A stretch of DNA of 64,000 nucleotides from Artocarpus heterophyllus (GCA_025403435.1 JAJQZP010000045.1:62001-126000); one strand, 5' to 3'. Positions 1-14,606 are shown, numbered from the stretch's first letter. Translations and numbers: made by a program. Notes: a model not told the origin generated them from the sequence alone.

Positions 1-500
1 CTGAATCAAACATCAAATTGTTTTCTTAAGACTTGTAAAGCAAGTCTCTTCTCTCTTGCCTTTTCCTATTTCTAAAGTGGTTGATGACTATTTCAGCTTG
101 ACGAAGTCACACTTTTGCCCCTAATTCTGTTCTGGATGAATCACTAAAAATGGAAAAGGAATATATTTACATATTGAGATGCATTTTTCTCATGTGGACT
201 TAAAACCTGAATGTTATTGCTGTAGTTATCTTTTGGGCTGTTTGTGACACATAAAGAATGTTTTTCCCCCTCTTTTTAGTTTGATTCCCCCAATACTTCA
301 TTGTGGTGGAACATGAGTGACGCCTAAGTTTATAATGTTGGTTATTGTGATTCTAGCATTCCAATTTTATTTAGTGAGAATCTGAGGAGCTTGTCAAAAA
401 ACTTTTTTCTATATTGGAACTGACGTGTCAATGCTATGTATGTAACCTTTTCCTCATTTTCTTCCTAAAGGCCAGATCTTCTATTTGATGTTTTCTCCAG
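1..500 (+). other. Intron of the DEAD-box helicase gene
   Basis: AT-rich, pyrimidine-rich sequence ending in a clear acceptor (TTTCTCCAG, 492-500) directly before the first visible helicase exon. The frame is open from base 501 (GAC GTT ACT), the conserved start of the helicase core in this family. I see no earlier exon here, so the upstream exons lie outside the window. Confidence 0.75.
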
Positions 501-2885
<2,385 letters not shown>

Positions 2886-3460
2886 CTGGTTCAAAGCTAC
2901 TAAAAATGGTGAGTAGTAATTGTCAAATCCTTGCCGTTTGCAGTTTAGTGCCACTGTTTCTTGTATTTTCTTGAAGCAGAGTAATTCTGCCTTTACCCTT
3001 CACCAGGAGAAATGACAATATGTGTGCTGCTCCTCCCACTTTTAAGGTCGATGAAGGTTCCTAGTCAAGAAGGTATCTGGCTCTGTGCCATAGGGAACAG
3101 TCTGCATTATTGTTCGAAACTCTTGATTGATGCTGAGGGTGTCTTACCGTGGTATGCTTTTATTAGTTTATGATTTTCATAGCCCTGAAACATTACCAGG
3201 TCCAGGGGAGAATTCGAGATTGGCCTATGAAAAAACTCCGGTTGTTACGCTGGGCCGAGTTTGCAGTTGCCTTTGATTCTATATGACTCGCTACTGGTTT
3301 GGTAATATTGCCTTGTGCTTTAATTCTGTCACAGATGAGCTTTTGAAAAGTGTACTTTTATGCAGCTTACACTAGAGAAAATCTGTTTGCTTTTTGTTTT
3401 TGTTTTAACTTTTAATACTAGATGCAGTGGACTTGGTTAAATTATTAATCGCTCTTAACT
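2886..3460 (+). other. Probable 3' UTR of the helicase gene, with a possible UTR intron
   Basis: Sequence after the stop has no coding character but is less AT-rich than the DNA beyond about 3460. A candidate 3' UTR intron runs from 2909 (GTGAGT) to 3006 (CACCAG). The poly(A) site is not determined. The UTR assignment is inferred from position and composition only. Confidence 0.4.
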
Positions 3461-4961
3461 TATTCAGAGGTTTGAAATAATTAGGCAGGCGGATATAAAT
3501 CTCGTATATTTTGTTCTTGGATATAAATCACCATTGCACCTTGTTCTGATCCTGCTAAAAATCATATGTACATTACTTAGAGAGAGAGAGAGATAAGGGC
3601 ATCCACACACATACATTTGAGGCAACATTTGATATTTTTGGCGATATTTCATTGATCTGATTCTTTGGTTGCATGTATGGAAACAGGAAAGACCAATATT
3701 TGTTTCTTAACAATTAAGATGGTATGGGAACCTTTATTGCTTTGACGGATTTCAAGAAAATTCGTGTTAAACCATTCATGTAACGCCGGCAAGAATACTC
3801 TTTTTTTGTATTTTTGAAGTTACTGTATTTGCCGTCTTCACAATAGTATTTTCTTCAAGTCTAGAGCCGGAAAATTTTCATTCTTGTCATCATAATTCTG
3901 AAAGGAAATTGAGTCGTTTTAAAATTATTGTAGGGAATTCTCTCGGAAGGTTTATTAAAATGGAAATGAAGAAAATTATGTTTTGTACGCTTTGGGATAG
4001 TTGCTCATCATGAGCCGTAACTTAAATTGAATTGTATGACATATTGATGCTATGCAATAAGTGTGGGCGGCCAGAACGGGCCTTTTCTTCCGTTCATCTT
4101 TCTGAGGTTATGCTGCCTAATGAATTCTGACCCCACTTGATATGTATTGTCACCAAGTCTCTTTACGAAGACGCTACCCTGGCATCTGAACAAACGTAGA
4201 AAATTATTAATATGCGTACGTGAATTTTTCCCTACTCTCTCGTAAACTTTGAGGCACCGTTTTGTAGAGGATAGAGAGTAATATGAAAAGAGCTAAAGGG
4301 ATGGGAACACGGAGCACGGAGAGGATTATAGAATTATAATAAGAGTGTTTAATAGGTGGTTAGGATTAGGATAGTTGAAAGAATGGATTATAGATATTTG
4401 TTTAATTATTATATGTTACATTATAGTATTTGCCAACAAAGATATTTATCTTTTTATACCTTTTATTTCATGTGGACTCAAAACATGTACTTTCAATATC
4501 GAATGTATATCTTAATATTAGATATAATATGCAAATTAATCTCTTTTGTCAATAGTTAATTTTTATTTCTAAAATGACCAAATTTTTCATAATTAAAACA
4601 AAAAAAATAAAACTTTCAAAATATTGGGAGAAAACAAAAACAAAAACAAACAAAAAACTTATTTGGAGGCATGCTATACATTTTTAAAGTCAAAAGCCTT
4701 ATTTTAAATTTTTTTTTCTTTTTTTTTTCTTTTTAGTTTTTAATGTTTTCTTATGAGTTCCTTTTAACCTTTTTTAAAATTTTATTTTGAGGTATTTTGG
4801 AAAAATTGGTCAAAATTAAAGATTGATAGAAAAAATGTATAAATTTATGTGTTTAATCTAATATGAATTTATAAATTCGATAATTTAAAAAACTGAAGAT
4901 ATATTGTTTGAGAAAACCTAAATACATGGAGCATGAATAACTGGAGATTTAAATTATAAGA
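3461..4961. other. AT-rich intergenic DNA
   Basis: No gene, long ORF or intact transposon recognised. It contains a short (AG)n run near 3580-3592 and several homopolymer runs of A or T after 4560. Short ORFs here have no recognisable family. Confidence 0.6.
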
Positions 4962-5484
4962 GCATGTTTGTTTAAGGTAATTTTTGGACCTAATGAAATA
5001 AAATTTGGATTCGAGTGTCAAGAATTCTTTGTATATGTGTTTGTTTCCTTTAAAATCTAAATCAAATGAGTATTAAAAATCTAAGTTTTCAGAGCTCTGA
5101 CTCTCTTAAACTCTTGATATTTAGATATTTTTGTTACAGTAAAAGTTGAAATTCTTTTCTATATTTGAGAAAAAAATATTTCTTCATTTGATATTCAATT
5201 GAGATAATTCTTTTTTGTTGTGTTCTTAGTGAAGAAAAGAATAAATTAAGATCCATATTGCATAATTTTTAGGATCATTAACATTAAAATTTATTATATT
5301 TGTTAATAAATTAGAAGTTATTTTCATTACCTCTCCAAACATAAATTCTAATTTTATTTCATACTCAAATTAAAACTTAAATGTACATCTAAATGTCAAT
5401 TCATATAACAATTTAAATCATTAATTTAAATCACACAACTCAAATTAAATCATTAATTCGAATCCATCTACGAAACAGACCCTA
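4962..5484. repeat. Tourist-like MITE, long family, copy 1
   Basis: The left edge reads GCATGTTTGTTTAAGG and the right edge, reverse-complemented, AGGGTCTGTTTCGTAG: a degenerate terminal inverted repeat of the GGGTNTGTTTG type. The internal sequence is clearly homologous, in opposite orientation, to 42780-43325. Shared blocks include a CTCTCCAAACATAAATT-like stretch and TGTACATCTAAA. There is no coding capacity. Target-site duplication is not resolved. Confidence 0.6.
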
Positions 5485-6990
5485 AGAATTTTCAAGTGCA
5501 ATATAATATTAGTAGTGTACCAAGAAAAACTCTAACGTACAATAAATTCTTAATTGCCTATTAGCTAAAAACTGGAGCTACGACAATAGCATTTTTGTTT
5601 TAAAAAAAAGTTATCCGAACTCGGGAATTGACATTGTCAAAGAACATGTCAATATCAAGGTAGAATGCAAATAAAGGTCAAGTTTATGTTTATGTAGTCT
5701 GTGAATAGTTTTAATATCAATGACAGTCCAACATTAGTATGCAATTTAAAAATAATATCATTATCGATAGATTCCAAATGTTAGTTTGGACTGTGATAAG
5801 TAAAGGTAGAAGACGTGACGAAATCAAATTCTCTTGCCAATTAGCTAGTCTCCCAAACCAGTGCAAAATAATCTGTATGGGGAGAAACTTGGAGGCAAAA
5901 CTTTCCAAAAAAAAAAAAGTTCAAAAAGAGAACCTACAAAAGTGGATATTGTCTTTTAAAAAGGACTCCACTTTCTACTATTCATATCAAGGTGAGATGA
6001 CAAAATTTAATAAAGGAAAATTTCCCTCCATATTTGCTAAGCTTTAGGTGCCAACATTAAGCTTCATTTAAGCATGATTTTTGCACTTTTAAAGCTTACT
6101 TAGAAGCTTGAAAATCAAGTTGGAAAATTAAGTCTACTTAAGTATTTTGTCTATATAAAAAACTTGTCATCACCAAGATGCCATTTTTTATGCTTTCTGG
6201 AAAGAAAAACTTCCCTCCCTTGTTCTGTAAGACCTGGAGGCCTTTTCTCTCATTCTCTCCAAAAAATTTTTCTTCTATTCACCAGAAAATTACTAGCCAA
6301 AACTAAGCTTGAGGAGAAGACTTTAGTGGAATTCTTTAAGGAAAGATCTTCAAGGGTATTCCATCTAAACCTTTCTTTTTAAAAGTTAAGAAATAGTTTA
6401 TGATCTTATTTGAGTGATGATGGTGTGTAATAAAGTTTTATTTCTATATATGTTATGATTTTTGTGACTATGTATTGATGTATTGTGCAAGTTTGGTATG
6501 AAAAAGTTAGATCTAGGTTGTGATTTGGTGTTTAGAAAGATTTTCTACATACTTTGACCTTAGAATAGACATTTTAAAGATCAGTTTTGAAGTACTTTCA
6601 AACTTGGAACTTTTTAAGCACAACAACATAAACGACTTTATGTAAGATTAATAGTACAAATAGATTATATGTTTCATTTCTATTTGTCCTTCTTTATATT
6701 TCAAAGATTGAAAACCTCATGTTATTGTTTAATAAGACTTCTGTAGCAACTGCAATACAATCGGTGGTTGTTGCTAGTACTTTTTCATTAGGTATTGCTC
6801 ATGATATTGCAACATAAGTTGCTACATATGTACAGAGTGCGTTTTGTTTAAAACCTGCTTGGTTCTTGTTTCCAAGAGTTGAAACCACTTTGTTTATTTT
6901 TCTTTATGATTTTGTAAATATTATAATACAATCGATTGTGATTTCTAAAACTTTTTTATTATATGTTGCGTGTAATGTTACGATATGGTT
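5485..6990. other. Intergenic DNA with a promoter/leader-like segment
   Basis: No protein family recognised. Around 6150 a TATA-like TCTATATAAA is followed by a less AT-rich leader-like stretch to about 6400, as in LTR promoters or pseudogene promoters. The remainder (6720-6990) contains repeated TTGCTAC/GTTGCTA words. It may be part of an old retroelement interrupted by the hAT insertion at 6999, but no LTR border was found. Confidence 0.3.
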
Positions 6991-7276
6991 GCCACATCTA
7001 GGGGTACTAAAAAAAACAACCAAACCGACCAAAGAAATAAAAAAATATAGATTTTTGACATAAAACCGACGTGCCGCATGAATCTGGATCGTAGTTTTCC
7101 AAAGGAGGATTTTGGTTGGTCAGTTAACCGACCGACCGCGTGCAATTCAACAGTTCCATTTATATTTTAAAATATATGTTATATATGTACGATAGTAATA
7201 TAATATATATTAAATAATACTTAAACTGGAAAAAGAAAAAAAGGAAAAAAAAAAAAGAAAAAAGACTCATTCGACA

Positions 7277-7570
7277 ATGGGCACATTACCCAATACTGAC
7301 AGACTCACACACTGTTCTCACTCGACAAACCCACCCAACCCCATTCCTAAATCCCAATCTCAAAACCCTAACCGCCGTCCAATCTCCTCGACGTCACCGA
7401 CAGCCTCCCATCTCACGCCGTCGCCAACTCAGTGCTCTTCTCTACGCAGGATTGCCGGTTTCACTTTCCCTCTCCCATCGCGGTACTCTCCGTCGTCGGG
7501 TTGCTGTGAGACTCTCTCTCTATGCTCGATTATTACATTTACGATTTGCTTGATTCCCAAGCTAACCTAA
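7277..7570 (+). other. GC-rich gene-like block inside hAT-1
   Basis: About 290 bases of C/T-rich, GC-rich sequence in an AT-rich element. It has an AAACCCTAA-type telo-box (near 7362), CCGCCGTCC and CT-rich tracts, which resembles a plant gene 5' leader. It is open for 97 codons (Pro/Ser/Thr-rich) but matches no domain I recognise. It is either a captured host-gene leader or the 5' untranslated region left from an ancestral transposase gene. Confidence 0.4.
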
Positions 7571-8105
7571 TTGAAAAGAGAGTTAATGGGAAGGGGGAAT
7601 TTTCGAACTCATTTCAGAGGATTTCTAAAGAATTAATTAGCTTTTTGAAGTTCTATATCTCAATCCAATCTTTTTAAGACGGTTATTTTTCCTTTTTCAA
7701 ATCTCCTGGGATCTAATTGAATTGTTCTTGAACAGATTGTATAATGTGTGTGTGTACGAGCAGATGGTATAAAAAATGTACGACTTAAACATGTCTGATG
7801 TCCCTTGAACTAAAGTGTCATGAATTTGGATGGAAAGAGCCGAGAAGTAAAATAGCATGGTTTGCGCCAATTACTTGACCTCACACATTACCAATTTTAG
7901 CTGTCAGACAAAAGCTTGCCCCAACTAACTCAGTCATGTTTAATGCCAATTAAATCTTAGTTTTGTAAATTTCAAGCCTGATATTCTCAGTGAGTTTGTA
8001 CATTTTTTTAGTACAAGTTTTTACATTTTAAGTTTGTATGTTTTTGGCATAACATTAAAAGAGCAAATTGGTTGTTGTTGTTGCTATGTTTTCCAATGCC
8101 TGCAT

Positions 8106-8125
8106 AATATATATATATATATATT
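8106..8125. repeat. (AT)n microsatellite
   Basis: Uninterrupted TA dinucleotides inside hAT-1. Confidence 0.9.
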
Positions 8126-8851
8126 CCGGAAGCTGTCAAGCAAACCAACTATACTTTTTTTTTTCCTTTTTTTCTAATATTCAGTTCATTTATATATGGT
8201 TGGATCTTGATGGTTTGGAATTAATAATTCATTCATTTGTATGGTTTATTAGCATGTATGGTAACAAGTTCATCTGCGTATAAATTGCTAGACTTGGGTT
8301 TACGTACGAGTTTTTGCTCAATTTATTTCTTGCGATTTAACTTGTTTGTTTAGAGGCTTTTGTTTGGTAAGTAATATTTAATTCCCTAAGTTTCTTTTTT
8401 TGTATAGTTCAAACTAGAGACGTTATTAAACACAAATCATAGTTTTAGGATAGTTTCAATCCATGATTTCTTTTCGTCAGCAAGCCTTTTAGTTTTTTTT
8501 CCCCCTGATTTTCTCTTAGAATTAGCATCTTTCAAATTACTCCATTCGACCAACCAAACCGACCGCCACAAAAATCATTCGTTGTTGTTCGAAAACCAAC
8601 CGACCGCCTGATTAATTGGTCAATTTTCGGTTCCATTAATCGACCAACAAAAACACGAAAACCAACCGATGAACAACCCTAGCAACATCTATAGTGCAGA
8701 TTTCAAAAATGTACAATTTTTAATTTCAGAAGTTAAGATGCTTGGTTTATTGTTTCCTTAATCCTCTGTAACAATTGCTGAACAAATCCACGGTTGTTTC
8801 AACACTATTTTGATGGATGTCGACGTCAATAGTGCAGTTTATATTTTTGGG

Positions 8852-10912
8852 TGAAATGACCCCTAAAATATCGAATCATGATTTTTGTAAAACATGAAAG
8901 TTAGGTCTCAATGAGATGAAGAAACATTCATGAAGAAAAATTTTTAAAATTTTGCCTCTAAAAAGGACCTTTAAACATATTTATAAAACATTCTAATCAT
9001 TTAAGTTTACAAAATCACTACAAATGCTAAAGACATAAAATGAACTTTTGAAAAACATAGACGTTCTAGGCCTCGTCAGAACAAGGAACTTTCGTAAGTA
9101 AAACTTTTATCAAACTATCTTTGACATTCACTTATGGCGATTTTTAAAACTAACAAAAATACCTTTTGGTAATGGTTTCAAAATAAAACGCCTGTTTAGT
9201 GGCAAAATCACTTATTACGGTACAAAGAAATTTTAGCACTCGTAGAACCATATAAGTCCACAGTTCACCGTTTATGCACTCGTACTTCACTTTAAATATG
9301 AATTTTAAGCATGAAATTTTATACTTAAGAAAATGAGTTTTCAATGGATTTTAAATAGAATCAATAACCGCTAGACCTGCAACGTTATGACGCCAAACGA
9401 GGGCCTAACACATGCACTAGTCTGAAAAATCCGTCTCTTGGATTTAGGTTTTGACATATAATATTTAGAATGTCATAAGAATGCCTCTAGACTTAGTGGC
9501 CCATAAAATGAAAATGTCTAGTAACTAAGTATGGGCATCATGCAAGTTGTGAGCCCAACAAGGGTAATTGGAATTTTAACTAAGACCTAGTTTAAGAAAA
9601 GTAATTAATGAATTACAAAACTAGTTAGTTAATTTTCAACTGAAGTACAGTTAGTAAAGGCAACTAAGGAAAATTAAATTATGAGGATTAGATCAATTTA
9701 ATTTCTGTATTATTATGCTAAATTTTATAGCATAAACTGACGTTACACTTTCTATGGGTGTTCTTCTATAGAGTCTAAAAGCAAGGGATACAGAATTTTG
9801 ACGAGTTAGAAATTTCTACTACTGGAAATCAGGTAAGTATGAATTTCGCTTACAACGTAAAAACAATAGTTTTTAAATTAAAGTGTTTTTATATGTTTCA
9901 TGAGAATACATTATCTATATTATGTGATGCTAGATTAGGATATGTCATTTTGTGCCATGCCTATGTCTATTCATGTTTATGTTGTGTCATGCTTTTGTTA
10001 TGTTGTGCATTGTACGTGATGTATGTATGTAAAATTATACTGCATATTCACCTTATGTTAAGAATAGTTATGATTTATGTTATGAGATGATATGTAGTAA
10101 CGTGTCATACTGCATGCACACATTAAGACAAGTGAAACGAATAAGATAAGTTAAGTTAAGAGTATCGTACCAACTTCTCAACTGATATGTAGGATTCAAG
10201 ACCTCTCAACCTACGAGAGGCATTGAGTTCATTTTATTTTATGATTTACGGTTATTGGGGACCTTCGCGAACCCTAACTTCTTAAAGATTTCATGCAACT
10301 GGTACGTACATCTAGGGCCCATTAAGTATGATAGGTTAGATACACAAGACTTCTTCATAATGAAGCATAATAAGCTCATGTATGTTTTGATAAATGTTTT
10401 AAGCTTTATTTTGCAAGTATATGTTTCTACTTGCTGAGCGAAAGCTTACTCAAATATGCTCATGTTGTAGGTAAGTAACCTGTCAGTGACTTGTGATGGA
10501 TAGTGTTGAGCGACAAATAGACGATGGAGATGAGTATGGATGCCACTTACAATTGTATCTTTCACAATAGTTTTAAAATAAATATGTATGTATATATAAG
10601 TAGTCTTACGCATTTATGGTCTAAAACTGAGATTGTAACTAATATAGTCTTTGTCTAGATTACTTTAAGACTACTATGTTGCAACATATATAAATGAAAA
10701 GTTTAAACAAGTTAATTATAGTAATGTTCAATTTTAGAAATAGTTTAAAAAGATTTATTTAAATTAAGGAATGTTTTTAAGAAATTGATTTAAGTAATTA
10801 GTGTTATATTTTTTTAAAAAAAATGTTCTGCAAATTTAGATTTTTATGATAAATTACGATTAAGTATATAATTACGTAGCTAAATAATGACCACGTAGTT
10901 AGGGTCTTTATA
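8852..10912 (+). mobile_element. Probable decayed solo LTR of a Ty3-gypsy element
   Basis: The left end TGAAATGACCCCTAAAATAT resembles the common gypsy LTR start TGTAACGACCCYAAAATAT. The right end GTTAGGGTCTTTATA resembles the matching terminus GGGTCGTTACA. Between them is non-coding DNA with LTR-like features, such as AGGTAAGTA motifs near 9830 and 10470. No 5-bp target-site duplication was found, so the borders are tentative. Confidence 0.4.
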
Positions 10913-10924
10913 ATATATCCCTAT

Positions 10925-11640
10925 TTGAATTACACACCACCACGCTCGCTACAGCGAGTCCACATCAGTCGCCATATCAATGTTAATTTTCACTCAGCCA
11001 GGCGGAAGAGGGTCCCACGAAGATGGTTGAGCAGCCAAGGGAGAAGGAGTAAGCAGAGCCTTCTTTGCCTGAATAAAATTGACATGTGGCCGGCTCTTCA
11101 CCATATTAGTATCCGGAATAACCCCCTCATGAAGTAAGTTATTTCTAGTCATCCACACACAATCAATGAGGCATGAAGCGAAAAGCAAGAACTCCTCAAA
11201 ATTGGCATCAAGCTCTTCGCAAAACTTCTTAGAACAGAAGTTTGAGAAGAACTCAGCCATGGAACAGACATTAAGGCTAATCAGTCCCTAGCCCCTAGGA
11301 AGAAGCGAACCATAAATGTTTAGCAAAGGTGCAAAACAAGAACAAGTGACATCTATATCAGCAATACGATTAACCACCAATTTTACCGGAAGCACGTTGC
11401 AGAGGAGCTGCCCGGACCGGCATCTTATTCCAGACTCCAGGAGCTATGAAAAGATCTTCCACATTTCTCAATTGGGGGACAGTGTCTTGAGCACTACCAT
11501 ATGGTCGGAATATAGGGATATTCAGAATCTACGGATCATTCCATATGCTTATCCTCTAACCATCTTCAATTCTCCTACAAGATTTTTAAGTATCAAAATT
11601 CAATCAACCGGTTCAATTTCAATGAATGCATAATTTGTAT
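10925..11640 (-). pseudogene. LINE (L1-type) remnant: zf-RVT and RNase H start, degenerate
   Basis: Read on the minus strand, 11400-11300 encodes LPVKLVVNRIADIDVTCSC, the consensus of the zinc-binding domain that follows plant LINE reverse transcriptases. Further on (11260-10994) is a segment with FASCLIDCVWMTRNNLLHEG, the linker typical of these elements. It is followed by WDPLPPG, an in-frame TGA, then VKINIDMATDVD, the start of the RNase H domain with its first catalytic Asp. Several stops and at least one frameshift interrupt the frame. Only about 0.7 kb of the original remains. It is distinctly more GC-rich than the flanks. Confidence 0.75.
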
Positions 11641-11927
11641 CTTTAAATGAATGTTTCTCATTTATTTATATGTAAATTAAAAACTATAATTTTTTTCAAT
11701 TTTTGTTAGTAAAAAGAAAAATTATTACGCATCATGTTTTGTTGCCTTTCTTATTACACCTTTTCTTATCAGAATTGCTTAGTCAGAGCTTGTAAATAGA
11801 CTTATATGTGTTTGTTTGTAGTCCTACTTGAATTTGCAATTAATCACTTGATGCATATATTTTTTTAAAATTCTTCTAAAGATATGTGCTTAAAATTTGT
11901 TTTTGGTTTCATTCATATTTATTCATA

Positions 11928-12064
11928 AGGTGTTTAGCAAAAGAGTTTCAACTTTAGAGTTTGAACCGCACACTATAAAATGTGAGATTTACACTGTAGT
12001 ACGTGAGATATTTTATATTGTTTGCATTAAACTCTAGAGTTTAAACCACTCTTCCAAATACCCT
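11928..12064. repeat. Tourist-like MITE (CTGTAGCATG family), copy 1
   Basis: Edges AGGTGTTTAGCAAAAG and CTTCCAAATACCC form a degenerate inverted repeat. The core contains TTTACACTGTAGTACGTGAG, shared with the other copies. Confidence 0.6.
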
Positions 12065-12410
12065 AGTAGATAGTCTTTTGAGTAACTATTTAGCTTGAAT
12101 CATATTTTTAACTTGTATATTAGATAATGAAAAAAAACGAGGAAAAACCAACATCTAATCCAATCCAAACCAAATCTAATTAATTGAGTTGGATTTTATA
12201 TATTGGATGGAACATCTTGAAATCTAATGTAATATTAAACGGGGACTTCTATGGTGGAAACCTCTAGAGGCATTGCATATTTTAATACCATTATATCTAG
12301 TTAAAATTATTTTTTCTGTAGATTGGACAGTTGAAAAACACAGATCTACTAGTAGGTATTTTTTTGTTCCTACAAGTGAAATTGCTATACTAAATAGGAT
12401 TGGTTGTGTA
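12065..12410. other. AT-rich intergenic DNA
   Basis: No gene or repeat boundary recognised. Confidence 0.5.
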
Positions 12411-12411
12411 G

Positions 12412-12985
12412 GGTAGGAATGAGCACCAAACTGATTAAACTGATCAAACTTACCAAACCAAACTGAACAGAACTAAAACAAAACCAAACCAAACTAAATA
12501 ACAATCACGATGGTTTGGTTTAAGATTTTTAAAAGCCAATTAAATTGGTTTGGTTTGTGGTTTATCCCTAAAAAACCAAACCAAATCAAACCAATTTTTA
12601 GTTATATGTATTTTAAGTATTAAATATCTTATATATTTTTGAAAATATAATTAATTATTTTATTATACATTTTCTAAAAAATAAACATACTCCAAAATTT
12701 AACATTTCTTATTCTAATAATAAATAAATGAACAGAGAGAATTGTTTATCATACCAAAGTATTGGTTCTAATTATAATTAAGGAAAAAATTATATATAAT
12801 AATTCAAACCGATTAGAAAAACCAAACCAAATTGATTGCATTTGGTTTGGTTTGGATTAGATTTGATCCCTTAATTAGTTTGATTTGGTTTGAAAATCTC
12901 CAAACCGATTTATAGTTGGTTTGATTTGTGGTTTACCTAAAATAATTGGTTTGGTTTGGTCTGGTTGACATTTTGTGGTGGAGTT
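12412..12985. repeat. AACCAAACC/GGTTTGGTT inverted-repeat-rich element, probable hAT-type MITE
   Basis: Both flanks are dense in AACCAAACC and its complement, forming several potential hairpins (for example around 12500-12600 and 12890-12970). The left side contains TAGGAATGAGCACC and the right side, reverse-complemented, AAAATGTCAACCAGACC: possibly degenerate hAT ends. A candidate 8-bp duplication matches only 5 of 8, so the termini are unproven. No coding capacity. Confidence 0.5.
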
Positions 12986-13349
12986 AGAAGTTTTTCTCAG
13001 TGAGAGCACTATATAAATTTTAGAAATAGTATTTTATTGAATGAAGATATAACTATATATTTCAATGATTAAGTAGGACGTGATTATAATTTTCTTATAA
13101 AATAGGAATACAACAATATTTTTAAATTATTTTATGATGACATAACAATATGTTTTAATTATTTCATGGGGACACAATAATAGTTTTCTAGTATTTTGGA
13201 AGGCACGATTGTAATTTTCTTTCAAAATAAAAGCAAAACTAAAATTTTAAACTACAAAATAAGGATAAAAATACAAATTTTTAAAAATAAATGGGGGCAT
13301 GTACCCCCACATCACATCCTAAATCCTCCAGTGTTGACATCCCTAGTAT

Positions 13350-13494
13350 AGGATGTTTGAGAAATATGGTTTAAACTAATTTTACTTAAAAACACTATAG
13401 TAAGTGAGAATGTGGCTTACCTTTTTTTAAAAAAAACATTGTAGCATATTAAGATTTTACACTGTAACAACTAAAAGTGAGATTATCAAACAGA
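13350..13494. repeat. Tourist-like MITE (CTGTAGCATG family), copy 2
   Basis: Edges GGATGTTTGAGAAATATGG and GATTATCAAACAG. The core has TTGTAGCATATTAAG and TTTTACACTGTAAC, as in the intact copy at 14875-15051. Confidence 0.6.
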
Positions 13495-13550
13495 CTACTA
13501 GTAATATTAACATAAAGTATTTAAATTAGATCCTGACCTTTAGGGTTTGT

Positions 13551-13655
13551 TTGACACACCGTATTGTATTGTATTATATTATATTATATTCTTTGTATAC
13601 AATATAATGCAATATAATATAATATAATACAATATAATGCAATTTGATGTGTCAA
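13551..13655. repeat. Near-perfect 105-bp palindrome (hairpin MITE)
   Basis: TTGACACA at 13551-13558 pairs with TGTGTCAA at 13648-13655. The sequence between consists of TATTG/TATTA words on the left arm and their complements on the right. The arms meet at a GTATAC centre, so the block could fold into a single long hairpin. Confidence 0.7.
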
Positions 13656-13709
13656 TTGTGAGGGTTCACATAAAGAAGAGACTTATACGGACGTAGAAGT
13701 ACTCCCGCT

Positions 13710-14606
13710 TAGAGCCAGCAATTTCGGACACGGTACGATGACACGATACTGAAAATGACGCGATATAAACAGGTTTAGGACCGCACGTATATTAATTGAG
13801 CCGTAAATAGATTGGCACGAATAACACGAAAATAAAAATGTTGTATTCATATTATCACATTTAACACACTTTAACACGTTTAATTAAACAGTACAGCAAA
13901 CGTGTCAATACGACACGCGACATGCACGTTTCCTTGCATCTAAGGGGTGTGTTATTACTCTTACCACTACCATGCTAAATAAGCGTTTGGTGTCAAAAGA
14001 TAATCTTTTTTATTTATCATAGGCTTTATTTCACCTTCCAAAAGTCCTACATCGAAAGCAAATATGAATTCTCTCTCCAAGTCCTACCCTATATAACAAC
14101 TCAGTTTGCTGTGCTGCATATGATGCCTGTTCTTTGCCAATAAAGCCACATCCCACATGGCTTTAAAATGGTTCTCCAATTTAAAGAAAAAGATTCAGTT
14201 GAAAATATTTAATCATTAAATAATATTATATTTTTTACACTAAATTTTTTTGTAGAAGATGCATGTGTAAGACATGTAGGATACCTGTAGAAGACTTGTA
14301 GGACACTTGGAAAATTGAAATGAAATCTTTAAAAAATTATAAAATTTATATAGTAAAAAAATAAACAGTAAGTTTTGTTTTTAATCTTGTTATTAAATGT
14401 GTTATAATCATGTCAACCTGTCACAGTACGTTTAATAATCATGTTAATCGGTTCATATCGTATTACGCGTGTTATAGGCGTGTTGTGTTCGTGTTTACAT
14501 TTCATGCATGTTTATTAATCGCGTCGTCTTCGTGTTCAACGTAATCGTGTTGTATTATAATTGTGTTGATATGAACACGATACGTAACATGACTTTGTCA
14601 ACCCTA
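13710..14606. mobile_element. Non-autonomous hAT transposon (hAT-2), 897 bp
   Basis: A perfect 8-bp target-site duplication CTCCCGCT lies at 13702-13709 and 14607-14614. The left end TAGAGCCAGCAATTTCGGAC and right end (reverse complement TAGGGTTGACAAAGTCATG) are hAT-type. Both subterminal regions carry many ACACGA/TCGTGT words. There is no transposase ORF. Confidence 0.92.

Larger units (their letters stand above)
6999..8681. mobile_element. Non-autonomous hAT transposon (hAT-1), 1683 bp
   Basis: The left end TAGGGGTACT and right end (reverse complement TAGGGTTGTT) are hAT-type terminal inverted repeats. They are flanked by 8-bp target-site duplications GCCACATC (6991-6998) and GCAACATC (8682-8689), matching 7 of 8. 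Both subterminal regions are rich in AACCGACC/GGTCGGTT words, typical of hAT transposase-binding arrays (7015-7140 and 8545-8670). No transposase ORF is present. The interior holds a GC-rich block at 7277-7570, unlike its surroundings. Confidence 0.9.

Noticed and set aside
6164..6382. 72-codon frame after the TATA-like motif
   Set aside because: No domain and no continuation; the leader-like composition alone does not support a gene.
13332..13345. TTGACATCCCTA as a hAT right end for the AACCAAACC-rich block
   Set aside because: The 8 bases after it (GTATAGGA) have no partner beside any left-end candidate.
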